Shown: positions 1-7,966 of the stretch, in pieces
Numbering within the stretch: the first letter of the stretch is position 1
Layout: each line of letters opens with the position of its first letter
Assembly: GCA_002419055.1 (NCBI GenBank)
Contig: DIFI01000020.1
Location: 15,692 to 79,691 of the forward strand
Source of the DNA: Peptococcaceae bacterium UBA5752
GTDB lineage: Bacteria > Bacillota > Dehalobacteriia > UBA4068
Reading direction: 5' to 3'
Length of the DNA: 64,000 nucleotides
Made by a program: the position numbers and the translations under genes
Notes under the pieces: generated by a model
What the model saw: only the letters and a program-made list of their open reading frames with translations
Databases searched by the model: none
What the model was told of the DNA's origin: nothing

Positions 1-302
1 TCAGAGAAATGGATATAAGGGCATTTGTCGGATAACGCCAAACCGTAGGTAGCTCTAACGGCCGAACAGATCCCGTGCGGCATCTGATCCGCAATGGCTG
101 CTAATTCATGGTCTTTAGCCGTATTGCAGATGTTAACAGTGGTAAACCCGGCGGCAGCGAGCAACTCACGAGGTGCAAATGCGCAAAAACAGCCGGCGAT
201 AAGGCCGCCGTTATCTTTGATCTTTTTGGCATGGAGGAAGCCTAATTGACGGGCTTCTGTAAATTCGGTAAAGAGCTTTTTTACGATATGCCATCCCTCC
301 AT
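1..302 (-). CDS. Double-cubane anaerobic reductase, HgdB/YjiM-like (N-terminal part, runs off the window)
   Basis: About 100 N-terminal residues are visible, read leftward from ATG at 302-300, starting MEGWHIVKKLFTEF. The stretch contains GCFCAFAPRELL followed by an Ala/Gly-rich segment, then SAVRATYG and DKCPYIHFS. These match the start of the 2-hydroxyacyl-CoA dehydratase D-component family, most closely the YjiM-type double-cubane-cluster proteins, whose cysteines bind iron-sulfur clusters for ATP-driven electron transfer in anaerobes. I assign it from motif recall, and the catalytic C-terminus is outside the window, so the substrate cannot be named. The Shine-Dalgarno is weak. The gene diverges from the padR gene across a 146-base AT-rich gap. 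Confidence 0.7.
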   Translation of the reverse strand, partial: MEGWHIVKKLFTEFTEARQLGFLHAKKIKDNGGLIAGCFCAFAPRELLAAAGFTTVNICNTAKDHELAAIADQMPHGICSAVRATYGLALSDKCPYIHFS

Positions 303-380
303 CTTGAGTAACAACATAAATTTTAACATGCATGGCATATATTATGCAAATAAAAAATATTATTTATCATCTATTACATG

Positions 381-409
381 TTGACAAATGATATTATAGC
401 TAATATAAT
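381..409 (+). promoter_or_regulatory. Sigma-A type promoter for the padR gene
   Basis: TTGACA at 381-386 and TATAAT at 404-409 are separated by exactly 17 bases, a perfect consensus. It lies about 40 bases upstream of the padR start. The -35 region sits near the start of the divergent reductase gene, so a regulator bound here could affect both directions. Confidence 0.85.
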
Positions 410-448
410 ATTACTAAACCAATAACGAAAGGCAAGTGGGGTGAGGAT

Positions 449-799
449 ATGTCTTTTAACAACAGTGCGGCATTGCTTGATGCCTTGGTCTTAGCCGTTG
501 TTTCCGGCGAAGATATTTACGGCTATCGGATAACTCAGCAAATCCGCCAAGCTGTCGATGTTTCAGAGTCTACACTCTATCCTGTATTACGTAGGTTGCA
601 AAAGGATAACTGTCTTAATATCTACGATCAAGAGTATTCCGGGCGTAATCGCCGCTATTATAAAATTACTGATCGAGGCAAACTGCAGCTTGCACTATAC
701 AGGGAACAATGGAACGATTATCGTAATAGTATAGAAAATATATTATTTGCCGGTAATAAGTCAGACCAAGGAGGTGAATCGGATGGAATATCAAAGTGA
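449..799 (+). CDS. PadR family transcriptional regulator
   Basis: A 116-residue winged-helix DNA-binding protein. The hallmark PadR segment is present: an N-terminal helix (ALLDALVLAVVSGEDIYGY), the ESTLYPVLRRLQKD recognition helix and a wing ending in YYKITDRG. The protein is short, close to the minimal PadR-s1 type that binds DNA as a dimer. A GGGGTGAGG Shine-Dalgarno precedes ATG 449. Its last 17 bases overlap the start of the HAAS-PspC gene, so the two are translationally coupled. In Firmicutes, PadR regulators of this class are commonly paired with HAAS (DUF1700) membrane proteins and control envelope-stress functions. The ligand is unknown. It probably represses its own operon. Confidence 0.9.
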   Translation: MSFNNSAALLDALVLAVVSGEDIYGYRITQQIRQAVDVSESTLYPVLRRLQKDNCLNIYDQEYSGRNRRYYKITDRGKLQLALYREQWNDYRNSIENILFAGNKSDQGGESDGISK

Positions 800-1448
800 T
801 AGAGAGCATTATCTGGCCATATTGCAAAAACGCTTGATGGTAATACCGGCCAATGAGCGCGAAGCGGCAATGAAATTTTACGAGGAGTATTTTGCGGATG
901 CCGGCGAGGAGAATGAAGATGCTGTCATCAGCGAGCTTGGAGATCCGATTTCACTGGCAGATACAATTATTGACGATTATCGACATACCAGTGTTAACAA
1001 GGACCAGGCTGATCCAAAAAATGATGTTAAGCGAGAAAAACCACCTGAAGAAAACAAAAATAATACAGCTTGGTATTGGATTGTCAGAGTATTAGTGCTG
1101 TTTATGATTATCGCACTGTTTGCTTCCGCAGGTCAATTAATGCCGGTTTGTGCTATTTTAGGAATAATAATTATTGTAATGATAATTATTTTTAACAAAG
1201 ACATAATTAATAAAGAAAACGGAGGACAAAAAATGGATACCGATAGTAGACCCCATACCCTGTATCGTACCGAGGATAATAAAAAGATCTTGGGTGTATG
1301 CGGAGGTTTAGGTGAATATTTTGGCATTGACGCAACAATTATACGCTTATTATGGGTTGTTCTGATACTTGTATATGGTGCAGGTATTTTGGCCTATTTT
1401 ATTGCGGCTATCATTATGCCAACCAAGAGTAAAGTTATAAATAAATAG
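783..1448 (+). CDS. HAAS (DUF1700)-PspC fusion membrane protein
   Basis: A 221-residue protein. I chose ATG 783 because AAGGAGGTG at 769-777 lies just before it; an in-frame start further upstream lacks a ribosome site. Residues 5-66 form a HAAS domain, with a conserved helix (EREAAMKFYEEYFADAGEE) and the ELGDP motif. Residues 97-137 make two membrane segments. Residues 158-215 are a PspC domain (KKILGVCGGLGEYF and IIRLLWVV, then a membrane helix). HAAS domains are regulatory modules tied to PadR, and PspC proteins sense envelope stress, so the padR-HAAS-PspC unit probably monitors the membrane. A second ribosome site and in-frame ATG lie at the PspC boundary (see 1221-1235). Confidence 0.88.
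   Translation: MEYQSDREHYLAILQKRLMVIPANEREAAMKFYEEYFADAGEENEDAVISELGDPISLADTIIDDYRHTSVNKDQADPKNDVKREKPPEENKNNTAWYWIVRVLVLFMIIALFASAGQLMPVCAILGIIIIVMIIIFNKDIINKENGGQKMDTDSRPHTLYRTEDNKKILGVCGGLGEYFGIDATIIRLLWVVLILVYGAGILAYFIAAIIMPTKSKVINK
1221..1235 (+). promoter_or_regulatory. Internal Shine-Dalgarno and in-frame ATG for a stand-alone PspC
   Basis: GGAGG at 1221-1225 is followed seven bases later by ATG at 1233, in frame with the fusion gene at its residue 151. Initiation here would give a 71-residue protein consisting only of the PspC domain. The strength of the site suggests either a real second product or the trace of two genes that fused by losing a stop codon. Confidence 0.55.
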
Positions 1449-1476
1449 TTTTGGTTAGTTTAAATGTTGCTAACGA

Positions 1477-1506
1477 CTGGGCCTCTGATAAAGAGGCTCA
1501 GTTTTT
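1477..1506 (+). terminator. Rho-independent terminator after the HAAS-PspC gene
   Basis: A 10-bp stem (CTGGGCCTCT paired with AGAGGCTCAG, one G-U pair) with loop GATAA is followed by TTTTT. It closes the padR operon. Confidence 0.85.
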
Positions 1507-1631
1507 GATTGTTATATTATTGTTTCAGGTGTCAAATACTCTCAATTAGTACTGGAAAAATTATATCTTTATGATATAATTATCTAATTATGGCGAAATA
1601 ATTACAATGTTTTATTAGAGGTGAGCTGCTT

Positions 1632-3248
1632 TTGTCTAGGGACAATAAACAATCAATATTTAAAGCTGCCGGCTTTTTAATGACAACAATGATCATTTCC
1701 CGCGTTCTCGGCTATGTCCGCGATGTGGTACTTTATAATATGTTCGGCCAGAACCGTCTTACTGATGCCTATAACGCTGCCTTTTCTATTCCGGATTTTC
1801 TCTACAGCATATTGGTTGGCGGTGCTTTAAGCTCGGCTTTCATACCGGTTTTTTCATATTACATCACCCGTGGCGAAGAGGATGAAGCCTGGACGGTGGC
1901 CAGCATAGTTATTAGTTGGATCATGGTGCTACTTTGCATTGGGCTGGTTATTTGCTATGTGTTTACACCGCAGCTAATCGGGCTGCTGGTGCCCGGTTTT
2001 GATGCTAAATCTGCTGCCCTGACCGTGACGCTGACGAGGATCATGCTGATCCAGGTAGTATTTTTGTCGTTATGCGGTGTTTCTATGGGCATCCTTCATT
2101 CATTTAAGCATTTCACGACGCCGGCGATTGGATCCGTTTTTTATAATCTTGGCATTGTTTTGGGCGGCGCTTTACTGGCCGGCCCGATCGAGGCAATTTG
2201 GCCAGGCTATGGTATTGCCGCTTTCTCGGTCGGAGTTGTTATGGGCGCGATTGCTAACTTTATGGTACAAGCGCCGGTACTGTATAAAAAAGGCATTAAA
2301 TTTCATTTTAATCTCAATTACCGTCATCCCGGTTTTAAACAACTAATCTACTTAATGATACCGATTTTTATCGGTCTTTCTATCAGCCAGATAAACCTTT
2401 TTGTTACCCAAAATCTTGCCTCAAACTTAAGTGATGGCATGATTGCGGCGCTGCGAATGGGGCAGCGTTTTATGCAGCTGCCGGTAGGCATTTTTGCTAT
2501 CGCTATTGCTATGGCGGTATTCCCGACATTGACTTCACAAGCTGCGCTTAATGAAGTTGACGAGTTCAAAAAAACCATGTCACTCGGCGTACGCTCGGTA
2601 GTTTTTATTACTTTGCCTTCGGCAGTAGGGTTAGCAGTTTTACGGGAGCCGATTATCCGCCTGATGTTCGAGTTTAAAGGCGGCGAATTCACTGCCGCTG
2701 CGACAACAGCTGCCGGTAATGCGCTGCTGTTTTATTCGATCGGACTTGTCGGCTACAGCGTAGTACATGTGCTGATTCGCAGCTTTTATGCCCTCAAGGA
2801 CACCCGTACCTCGGTAATTATCGGAGTTGTTTCAATCGGCATAAATATTGTTTGCAGCTTGCTGCTGATTGGCCCACTCCAGCATCGAGGTTTGGCACTG
2901 GCTTATTCAATCGCCGGTCTATCCCAAGCGCTGTTACTGCTATATTTCCTCCGTCGAAAGATAGGTCATATTGATATTAAGAACATTGCGGTATCATTTT
3001 TTAAGACAGCAATGGTTTGTGCAATCATGGGTATTGCGGCCTGGGAAGTATGTCAATTATCTACCAATTTGGTTGATATCAGTAGTAAATTCGGTCAGGT
3101 TGCCCAGTTGGGATCTGCGATGATTGTTGCCATCGGTATCTACTTTGCCTTAACTTACGCGATTAAGATGGAAGAGGCACGGGTGGTATTTAGTATGTTC
3201 GGTAGTCGCTTTAAATTTCTTAATCGTCTGCGCAATAAGATTCATTAA
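1632..3248 (+). CDS. murJ: Lipid II flippase MurJ
   Basis: A 538-residue polytopic membrane protein of the MVF/MOP superfamily, close to the usual 500-540. It flips lipid II across the cytoplasmic membrane for peptidoglycan synthesis. The N-terminus carries the signature RVLGYVRDVVLYNMFG and DAYNAAFSIPDFL, then LSSAFIPVFS, with about 14 hydrophobic helices along the chain. The start is TTG 1632, supported by AGAGGTGAG seven bases before it; there is no better ATG. A -10-like TATAAT lies at 1575-1580 with a poor -35. lepA follows after 15 bases, so the two may share a transcript. Confidence 0.93.
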   Translation: MSRDNKQSIFKAAGFLMTTMIISRVLGYVRDVVLYNMFGQNRLTDAYNAAFSIPDFLYSILVGGALSSAFIPVFSYYITRGEEDEAWTVASIVISWIMVLLCIGLVICYVFTPQLIGLLVPGFDAKSAALTVTLTRIMLIQVVFLSLCGVSMGILHSFKHFTTPAIGSVFYNLGIVLGGALLAGPIEAIWPGYGIAAFSVGVVMGAIANFMVQAPVLYKKGIKFHFNLNYRHPGFKQLIYLMIPIFIGLSISQINLFVTQNLASNLSDGMIAALRMGQRFMQLPVGIFAIAIAMAVFPTLTSQAALNEVDEFKKTMSLGVRSVVFITLPSAVGLAVLREPIIRLMFEFKGGEFTAAATTAAGNALLFYSIGLVGYSVVHVLIRSFYALKDTRTSVIIGVVSIGINIVCSLLLIGPLQHRGLALAYSIAGLSQALLLLYFLRRKIGHIDIKNIAVSFFKTAMVCAIMGIAAWEVCQLSTNLVDISSKFGQVAQLGSAMIVAIGIYFALTYAIKMEEARVVFSMFGSRFKFLNRLRNKIH

Positions 3249-3263
3249 TATTGGAGAAATTTT

Positions 3264-5066
3264 ATGACATCACAGGAAATGATCCGCAATTTTTCTATAA
3301 TAGCTCATATTGATCACGGCAAAAGTACGCTGGCTGACCGTCTGCTTGAATTTACCGGTACGGTGGCGGCGCGCGATATGACGAAGCAACTTCTTGACTC
3401 GATGGACTTGGAGCAGGAACGGGGCATTACGATCAAATTGCAGGCTGTCCGCCTGCAGTATCGAGCTGTAGATGGCCAAGAGTATCAGCTTAATCTGATT
3501 GATACTCCCGGACACGTCGATTTTAACTACGAGGTGTCGCGCAGCCTGGCCGCCTGTGAAGGGGCGCTGCTTGTTGTCGATGCTGTACAGGGCATTGAGG
3601 CGCAGACGCTGGCTAATGTCTATTTGGCCTTAGAGCATGATTTAGAAATCATACCGGTGATCAACAAGATTGATTTACCCGGTGCCGATCCCGAAGGCGT
3701 ATGCAAACAAATAGAGGACATTATTGGCCTGTCAACCGAGAATGTTATCTTTGCTTCGGCAAAGACCGGTGTAGGAACATCCGAAATACTGGAGTCGATA
3801 GTTAAATATATTCCGCCTCCTCATGGCGATTTTCAGCAACCGTTGGCTGCGTTGATATTTGACTCCCATTTTGACAGCTATCGGGGTGTTATTCCCTATA
3901 TTCGCGTTTTTGACGGCTTCATCGAAAAGGGTATGAAAATTCATATGATCAATAGCGGCAAGAGCATGGAAGTAACCGAAACCGGCATTTTTACGCCGGC
4001 CGCCAAACAGGTGGAGCGCTTGAATGCCGGAGAGGTCGGCTATATTGCCGCCGCGGTTAAAAATGTTAAAGATTCTCAAGTTGGTGATACGCTCACAGAT
4101 GCTAATAATCCCTGTCAGTTTCCGTTGCCCGGTTACCGTCCGGCGGTAAGCATGGTTTATTGCGGTCTTTATCCGGTTGAGAATAATGATTATGGTGATT
4201 TAAAGGATGCTTTAGAAAAACTACAGCTTAACGATGCGGCGTTGAAATTTGAGGCCGAAACTTCGGTTGCGCTTGGTTTTGGTTTCCGCTGCGGTTTTTT
4301 GGGGTTGCTGCATATGGAGATCGTCAAAGAGCGCCTTGAGCGGGAATACAATCTTAATTTGCTGATTACCGCTCCTTCGGTCAGTTACCGGGCCAGCCGC
4401 ACCGACGGCAGTGTTATCTATGTTGATAATCCTGTTAAATTGCCTTCTGTCAATGAATTGGCTTTGATAGAAGAACCTTATGTAAAAGCTACCATTATGA
4501 TACCCAGTGATTATGTCGGCAGTGTCATGGAACTGGCTACCGAACGGCGGGGCGCATTTATTAATATGGAATATATTAATCCGACGCGAGTAATGATGAT
4601 TTACGATCTGCCGCTGGCAGAGATAATATTTGATTTCTTTGATCAGCTCAAATCGCGTACCCGCGGTTATGCTTCGCTGGATTATGAGTTTGCCGGTTAC
4701 CGCGAAGCGGATTTAGTCAAGCTCGATATCTTAGTCAATGACCAAATTGTTGATGCGCTTTCCTGCATAGTTCATAAAGACAATGCCTATCGTCGGGGCC
4801 GTGCCATTGTTGCCAAATTGCGTAGCCTGATTCCGCGCCAGATGTTTGAGGTGCCGGTGCAGGCTGCCTTGGGAAATAAAGTAATTGCCCGCGAATCGGT
4901 TAAAGCTCTGCGTAAAGATGTTTTGGAAAAATGCTATGGCGGCGATATCAGCCGCAAACGGAAGTTGCTGGAAAAGCAAAAAGAGGGTAAAAAGCGGATG
5001 AAACAGGTTGGCAATGTTGAGATTCCTCAGGAAGCGTTTATGGCCGTTTTGGAAATAAAGGAGTAA
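3264..5066 (+). CDS. lepA: Elongation factor 4 (LepA)
   Basis: A 600-residue translational GTPase of the expected length, acting on the ribosome in initiation, back-translocation or assembly. GTP-binding motifs are clear: AHIDHGKST (G1), RGITIK (switch I), DTPGHVDF (G3) and NKIDLP (G4). EF-G-like domains follow, with the LepA-specific C-terminal domain (GGDISRKRKLLEKQKEGKKRM). ATG 3264 follows a GGAGAA ribosome site. It is three bases from hemW, the same lepA-hemW-hrcA order as in Bacillus. The gpr and spoIIP genes that precede lepA in spore-formers are absent here, and murJ takes their place. Confidence 0.97.
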   Translation: MTSQEMIRNFSIIAHIDHGKSTLADRLLEFTGTVAARDMTKQLLDSMDLEQERGITIKLQAVRLQYRAVDGQEYQLNLIDTPGHVDFNYEVSRSLAACEGALLVVDAVQGIEAQTLANVYLALEHDLEIIPVINKIDLPGADPEGVCKQIEDIIGLSTENVIFASAKTGVGTSEILESIVKYIPPPHGDFQQPLAALIFDSHFDSYRGVIPYIRVFDGFIEKGMKIHMINSGKSMEVTETGIFTPAAKQVERLNAGEVGYIAAAVKNVKDSQVGDTLTDANNPCQFPLPGYRPAVSMVYCGLYPVENNDYGDLKDALEKLQLNDAALKFEAETSVALGFGFRCGFLGLLHMEIVKERLEREYNLNLLITAPSVSYRASRTDGSVIYVDNPVKLPSVNELALIEEPYVKATIMIPSDYVGSVMELATERRGAFINMEYINPTRVMMIYDLPLAEIIFDFFDQLKSRTRGYASLDYEFAGYREADLVKLDILVNDQIVDALSCIVHKDNAYRRGRAIVAKLRSLIPRQMFEVPVQAALGNKVIARESVKALRKDVLEKCYGGDISRKRKLLEKQKEGKKRMKQVGNVEIPQEAFMAVLEIKE

Positions 5067-5069
5067 AAG

Positions 5070-6194
5070 ATGAAATTTACTTCGATATATATTCACATTC
5101 CTTTTTGTCGCCGCAAATGTAATTACTGTGATTTTGTTTCCTTTCCGGTTGCAGATCAACAACAGTATTTTACCATTTACGGTGATTTGCTTTTAAAAGA
5201 ATTAAGCTTATGGCAGCAGCAAGGAAGTGATTTTTCGCAGCTTCAAAGCTTATATTTCGGCGGTGGTACGCCGTCGTTGCTGGCAATCGAAAGTATTAAA
5301 GCATTATTATCTTGCTTACATCAAACGTCTGAAATAACGCTCGAAGCCAATCCGGAAACGGTTGATTTTGATTTTTTGCAGCAATTGCACGATGCCGGAG
5401 TTAATCGTCTTTCACTGGGAGCCCAAAGCTTTAATGATCAGGCGCTGCAAGTAATGGGCCGCTGTCATACAGCCGCACAAACAATAAATGCGTTTAATGA
5501 AGCCCGCAGGGCGGGTTTTACAAATATCAATCTCGATTTGATCTATGGTTGGCCAATGCAAGATAGAGCACAGATGCAAGCTGATTTAGCCGTGGCGTTG
5601 GCTCTTGATCCGGAGCATCTATCGCTTTATGGACTAAGCCTTTCCGATCAAAGCCCCTGGGGTAAAAGAATGTTGTCCGGGGATCTGGAGATTGCTGATA
5701 GCGACTTATCCGCAGATATGCAGGAGGATGCTATGAAAATACTTGAGGCCGCCGGACTGCACCAGTATGAGATTGCCAATTATGCAAAAGCAGGTTTTGC
5801 CAGCCTTCATAACTGCTCATATTGGCAGCGGCAGAACTATCTTGGTATTGGCTGTGCTGCAGCTTCCTGTTTGCTGGAAAAACGTTGGAGCAACTTGAAA
5901 AATCTGGCGGATTATGCTTCTTCTGTTGAACAAGGCAAGCTGCCTGTTTGTGAACAGGAGACACTTTCTTTTGATGAGATTATTGCCGAAGCGATCTTTT
6001 TGGGGTTACGCCTGCGGCAAGGGATTGATCTTGACCAATTTGCCGAGCTGTACGGTCTGCGTGCCGAAAAACGTTTTGCCAAACAATTACGCCAATTGAC
6101 CGAAGACGGGCTGTTGATAGTGGAAGACGGATCAATGCGGCTCAGTAAAAAAGGTCTTTTGCTGGGCAATGAGGTTTTCTATAAATTCATCTAA
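5070..6194 (+). CDS. hemW: Radical SAM heme chaperone HemW (HemN-like)
   Basis: A 374-residue radical SAM protein. The cluster motif is CRRKCNYCDF (CxxxCxxC plus Phe) near residue 14, in the context IHIPFC that is typical of HemW/HemN. The YFGGGTPSLL and EANPETV motifs and a C-terminal HemN winged-helix domain follow. HemW lacks the extended N-terminus of true coproporphyrinogen III dehydrogenase and is now regarded as a heme-inserting chaperone, so I do not call it HemN. It is packed against lepA (three-base gap) and is probably cotranscribed with it. A promoter lies downstream for the heat-shock operon. Confidence 0.92.
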   Translation: MKFTSIYIHIPFCRRKCNYCDFVSFPVADQQQYFTIYGDLLLKELSLWQQQGSDFSQLQSLYFGGGTPSLLAIESIKALLSCLHQTSEITLEANPETVDFDFLQQLHDAGVNRLSLGAQSFNDQALQVMGRCHTAAQTINAFNEARRAGFTNINLDLIYGWPMQDRAQMQADLAVALALDPEHLSLYGLSLSDQSPWGKRMLSGDLEIADSDLSADMQEDAMKILEAAGLHQYEIANYAKAGFASLHNCSYWQRQNYLGIGCAAASCLLEKRWSNLKNLADYASSVEQGKLPVCEQETLSFDEIIAEAIFLGLRLRQGIDLDQFAELYGLRAEKRFAKQLRQLTEDGLLIVEDGSMRLSKKGLLLGNEVFYKFI

Positions 6195-6222
6195 ATTTCA
6201 TGATAATTTTTGAATCAATCTC

Positions 6223-6251
6223 TTGACAAAAATAGTTAAAAGTTGTAAATT
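6223..6251 (+). promoter_or_regulatory. Promoter of the hrcA-grpE-dnaK-dnaJ operon
   Basis: TTGACA at 6223-6228, a 17-base spacer, and TAAATT at 6246-6251. The CIRCE operator starts five bases after the -10, so bound HrcA would cover the transcription start. Confidence 0.8.
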
Positions 6252-6255
6252 TATT

Positions 6256-6282
6256 TTAGCACTCACCGACCGAGAGTGCTAT
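6256..6282 (+). promoter_or_regulatory. CIRCE operator (HrcA binding site)
   Basis: An inverted repeat TTAGCACTC - nine bases - GAGTGCTAT, matching the CIRCE consensus except for the last base. It lies just downstream of the promoter and upstream of hrcA and is the standard site for HrcA autorepression of the dnaK operon. Confidence 0.97.
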
Positions 6283-6302
6283 TAAATGGAAGGACGAGAG
6301 CT

Positions 6303-7334
6303 ATGGATGAGCGCAAAAAACAAATTCTCAATGCTATCATCAAGGATTATATTGCCAATGGCGAGCCTGTAGGTTCTCGTGCTGTGGCTAAGAAGTATGG
6401 TCTTGGTGTATCATCGGCCACGATCAGAAATGAAATGTCTGATTTAGAAGAGCTGGGATATATCGAACAGCCGCATACTTCAGCCGGTCGCGTTCCTTCC
6501 GACAAAGGCTATCATTATTATGTTGATTATTTGATGCAAAAAGAGCAAATAAGCCAGGAAGATGTTTATTTAATACGCGAAGGTTTATCAAACCATTTGA
6601 ACGAGATGGAAGCATATTTGCGTTCTTGTTGCTCAATGATCTCGCATTTAACAAATTATTTCACTATGATTGCGCTTCCACAGCAAGGGCAGGGTAAGTT
6701 GGAGAAAATCCAGTTGATGCCACTTGATGATTATCGAGTGATGGTGGTTTTGTATACTTCATTTGGTTCTATTCGTCATAAAGTCATAGCTTTAAATAAT
6801 CCGGTTTTACCGCAGCAATTAGCCCAAATAGAGGCATTGTTAGCTGACAAGTTAACAGGCATTGATATTGACCGTTTTTCATACGGGTTACTGAAGCGGA
6901 TTATCGGCGAGTTTGATCGTCGCCAACGTTTGCTGGATGAGGCGTTTGTGCTCTTAGATCAGGCTTTAACAGATGATTTCAGTCAACGTGTATTTACTGA
7001 CGGCGCGCTGCATATGCTTTCACAGCCGGAGTTTCGCGATGTGGATAAGCTGCGCGGTGTTTTTGAAGTCTTGGAGGCAGATGATAAGGTTCAAAATCTG
7101 CTGACAAAATCCGAGGAAGCGCCTGTTTCGGTTGCAATTGGTGGAGAAATGCCTGATGAAAGTCTCAAAAATTGCAGCATTGTCATGGCCAATTATTTTA
7201 TCAATGGTAAAAAAGCCGGTACAATTGGTGTTATGGGACCGACGCGTATGAGTTATCCCAAGACTATTTCGTTAGTTGAATTTATCGCTAATGAATTATC
7301 CAACTCATTATCGCAGCTGAACAAACGCCGTTAA
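6303..7334 (+). CDS. hrcA: Heat-inducible transcription repressor HrcA
   Basis: A 343-residue repressor, first gene of the heat-shock operon. ATG 6303 is chosen because GGAAGGA lies eight bases upstream; an in-frame GTG at 6276 falls inside the CIRCE operator and is not credible. The N-terminal winged helix (DYIANGEPVGSRAV, SSATIRNEMSDLEELGYIEQ, PHTSAGRVPSDKGY) is diagnostic. The C-terminal part carries the GAF-like effector domain, ending IGVMGPTRMSYPKTI. HrcA binds CIRCE when folded, and GroE availability sets its activity in other species. No groESL is in this window. Confidence 0.97.
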   Translation: MDERKKQILNAIIKDYIANGEPVGSRAVAKKYGLGVSSATIRNEMSDLEELGYIEQPHTSAGRVPSDKGYHYYVDYLMQKEQISQEDVYLIREGLSNHLNEMEAYLRSCCSMISHLTNYFTMIALPQQGQGKLEKIQLMPLDDYRVMVVLYTSFGSIRHKVIALNNPVLPQQLAQIEALLADKLTGIDIDRFSYGLLKRIIGEFDRRQRLLDEAFVLLDQALTDDFSQRVFTDGALHMLSQPEFRDVDKLRGVFEVLEADDKVQNLLTKSEEAPVSVAIGGEMPDESLKNCSIVMANYFINGKKAGTIGVMGPTRMSYPKTISLVEFIANELSNSLSQLNKRR

Positions 7335-7355
7335 ATACAATTTTGAGGTGAAAAA

Positions 7356-7931
7356 ATGAGCGATCAAGTAAAAGATCAAGATTTACAGCAAAACGAAGCT
7401 GAGCAACAGTCTTCACCCGATCAGCAACAGGATCAGGGGCAAGAATTTTCTCCCCTTAGTGAAGAAGAAGCGAAGCAGCAATTTGAGCAGTTTATGGAAG
7501 CTGTTACAAAGTTAGCTGCGGAAAAAGAAGAATTAGAACAAAAATTTATGCGCCTGCAGGCTGACTTTGATAACTTTCGCAAACGCAATCGTCAAGAAAA
7601 AGAAGATATTATTAAGTCTGCTAACAGCCGCTTAGTGGGTACTCTGCTACCAGTGCTTGATAATTTTGCTCGTGCTTTAACATCGTTTGCAGACAGTTCC
7701 GAAAAAGAAGGAGTGGAACTGATATATAAGCAATTATCCTATTTGCTGGAACAAGAAGGTCTACAAGTAATTGTATCTGAAGGTGCCGATTTTGATCCAA
7801 ATATTCATGAAGCGGTACTGCAGGAGAATGCCGGAGAAGAAAATCAAGGTAAGGTCATAGCGGAAGTTCAAAAAGGTTATACTTTTAATGGCAGATTACT
7901 GAGACCTGCTATGGTACGGGTTGGTAAATAA
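7356..7931 (+). CDS. grpE: Nucleotide exchange factor GrpE
   Basis: A 191-residue cochaperone that releases ADP from DnaK. The first 45 residues are Gln/Glu-rich and disordered. A long coiled coil follows (residues 45-90, with LQADFDNFRKRN) and then the beta domain with LLPVLDNFARAL, the FDPNIHEAV motif and a C-terminal GYTFNGRLLRPAMVRV. GAGGTGAAAAAA precedes ATG 7356. It lies 21 bases after hrcA and 35 before dnaK, under CIRCE control. Confidence 0.97.
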   Translation: MSDQVKDQDLQQNEAEQQSSPDQQQDQGQEFSPLSEEEAKQQFEQFMEAVTKLAAEKEELEQKFMRLQADFDNFRKRNRQEKEDIIKSANSRLVGTLLPVLDNFARALTSFADSSEKEGVELIYKQLSYLLEQEGLQVIVSEGADFDPNIHEAVLQENAGEENQGKVIAEVQKGYTFNGRLLRPAMVRVGK

Positions 7932-7966
7932 ATTTTATTTCATATAATTCTAAGGAGGAATAGACA

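Noticed and set aside
6276..6302. GTG start giving HrcA nine extra residues
   Set aside because: The GTG is inside the CIRCE operator and close to the transcription start; ATG 6303 has the Shine-Dalgarno.
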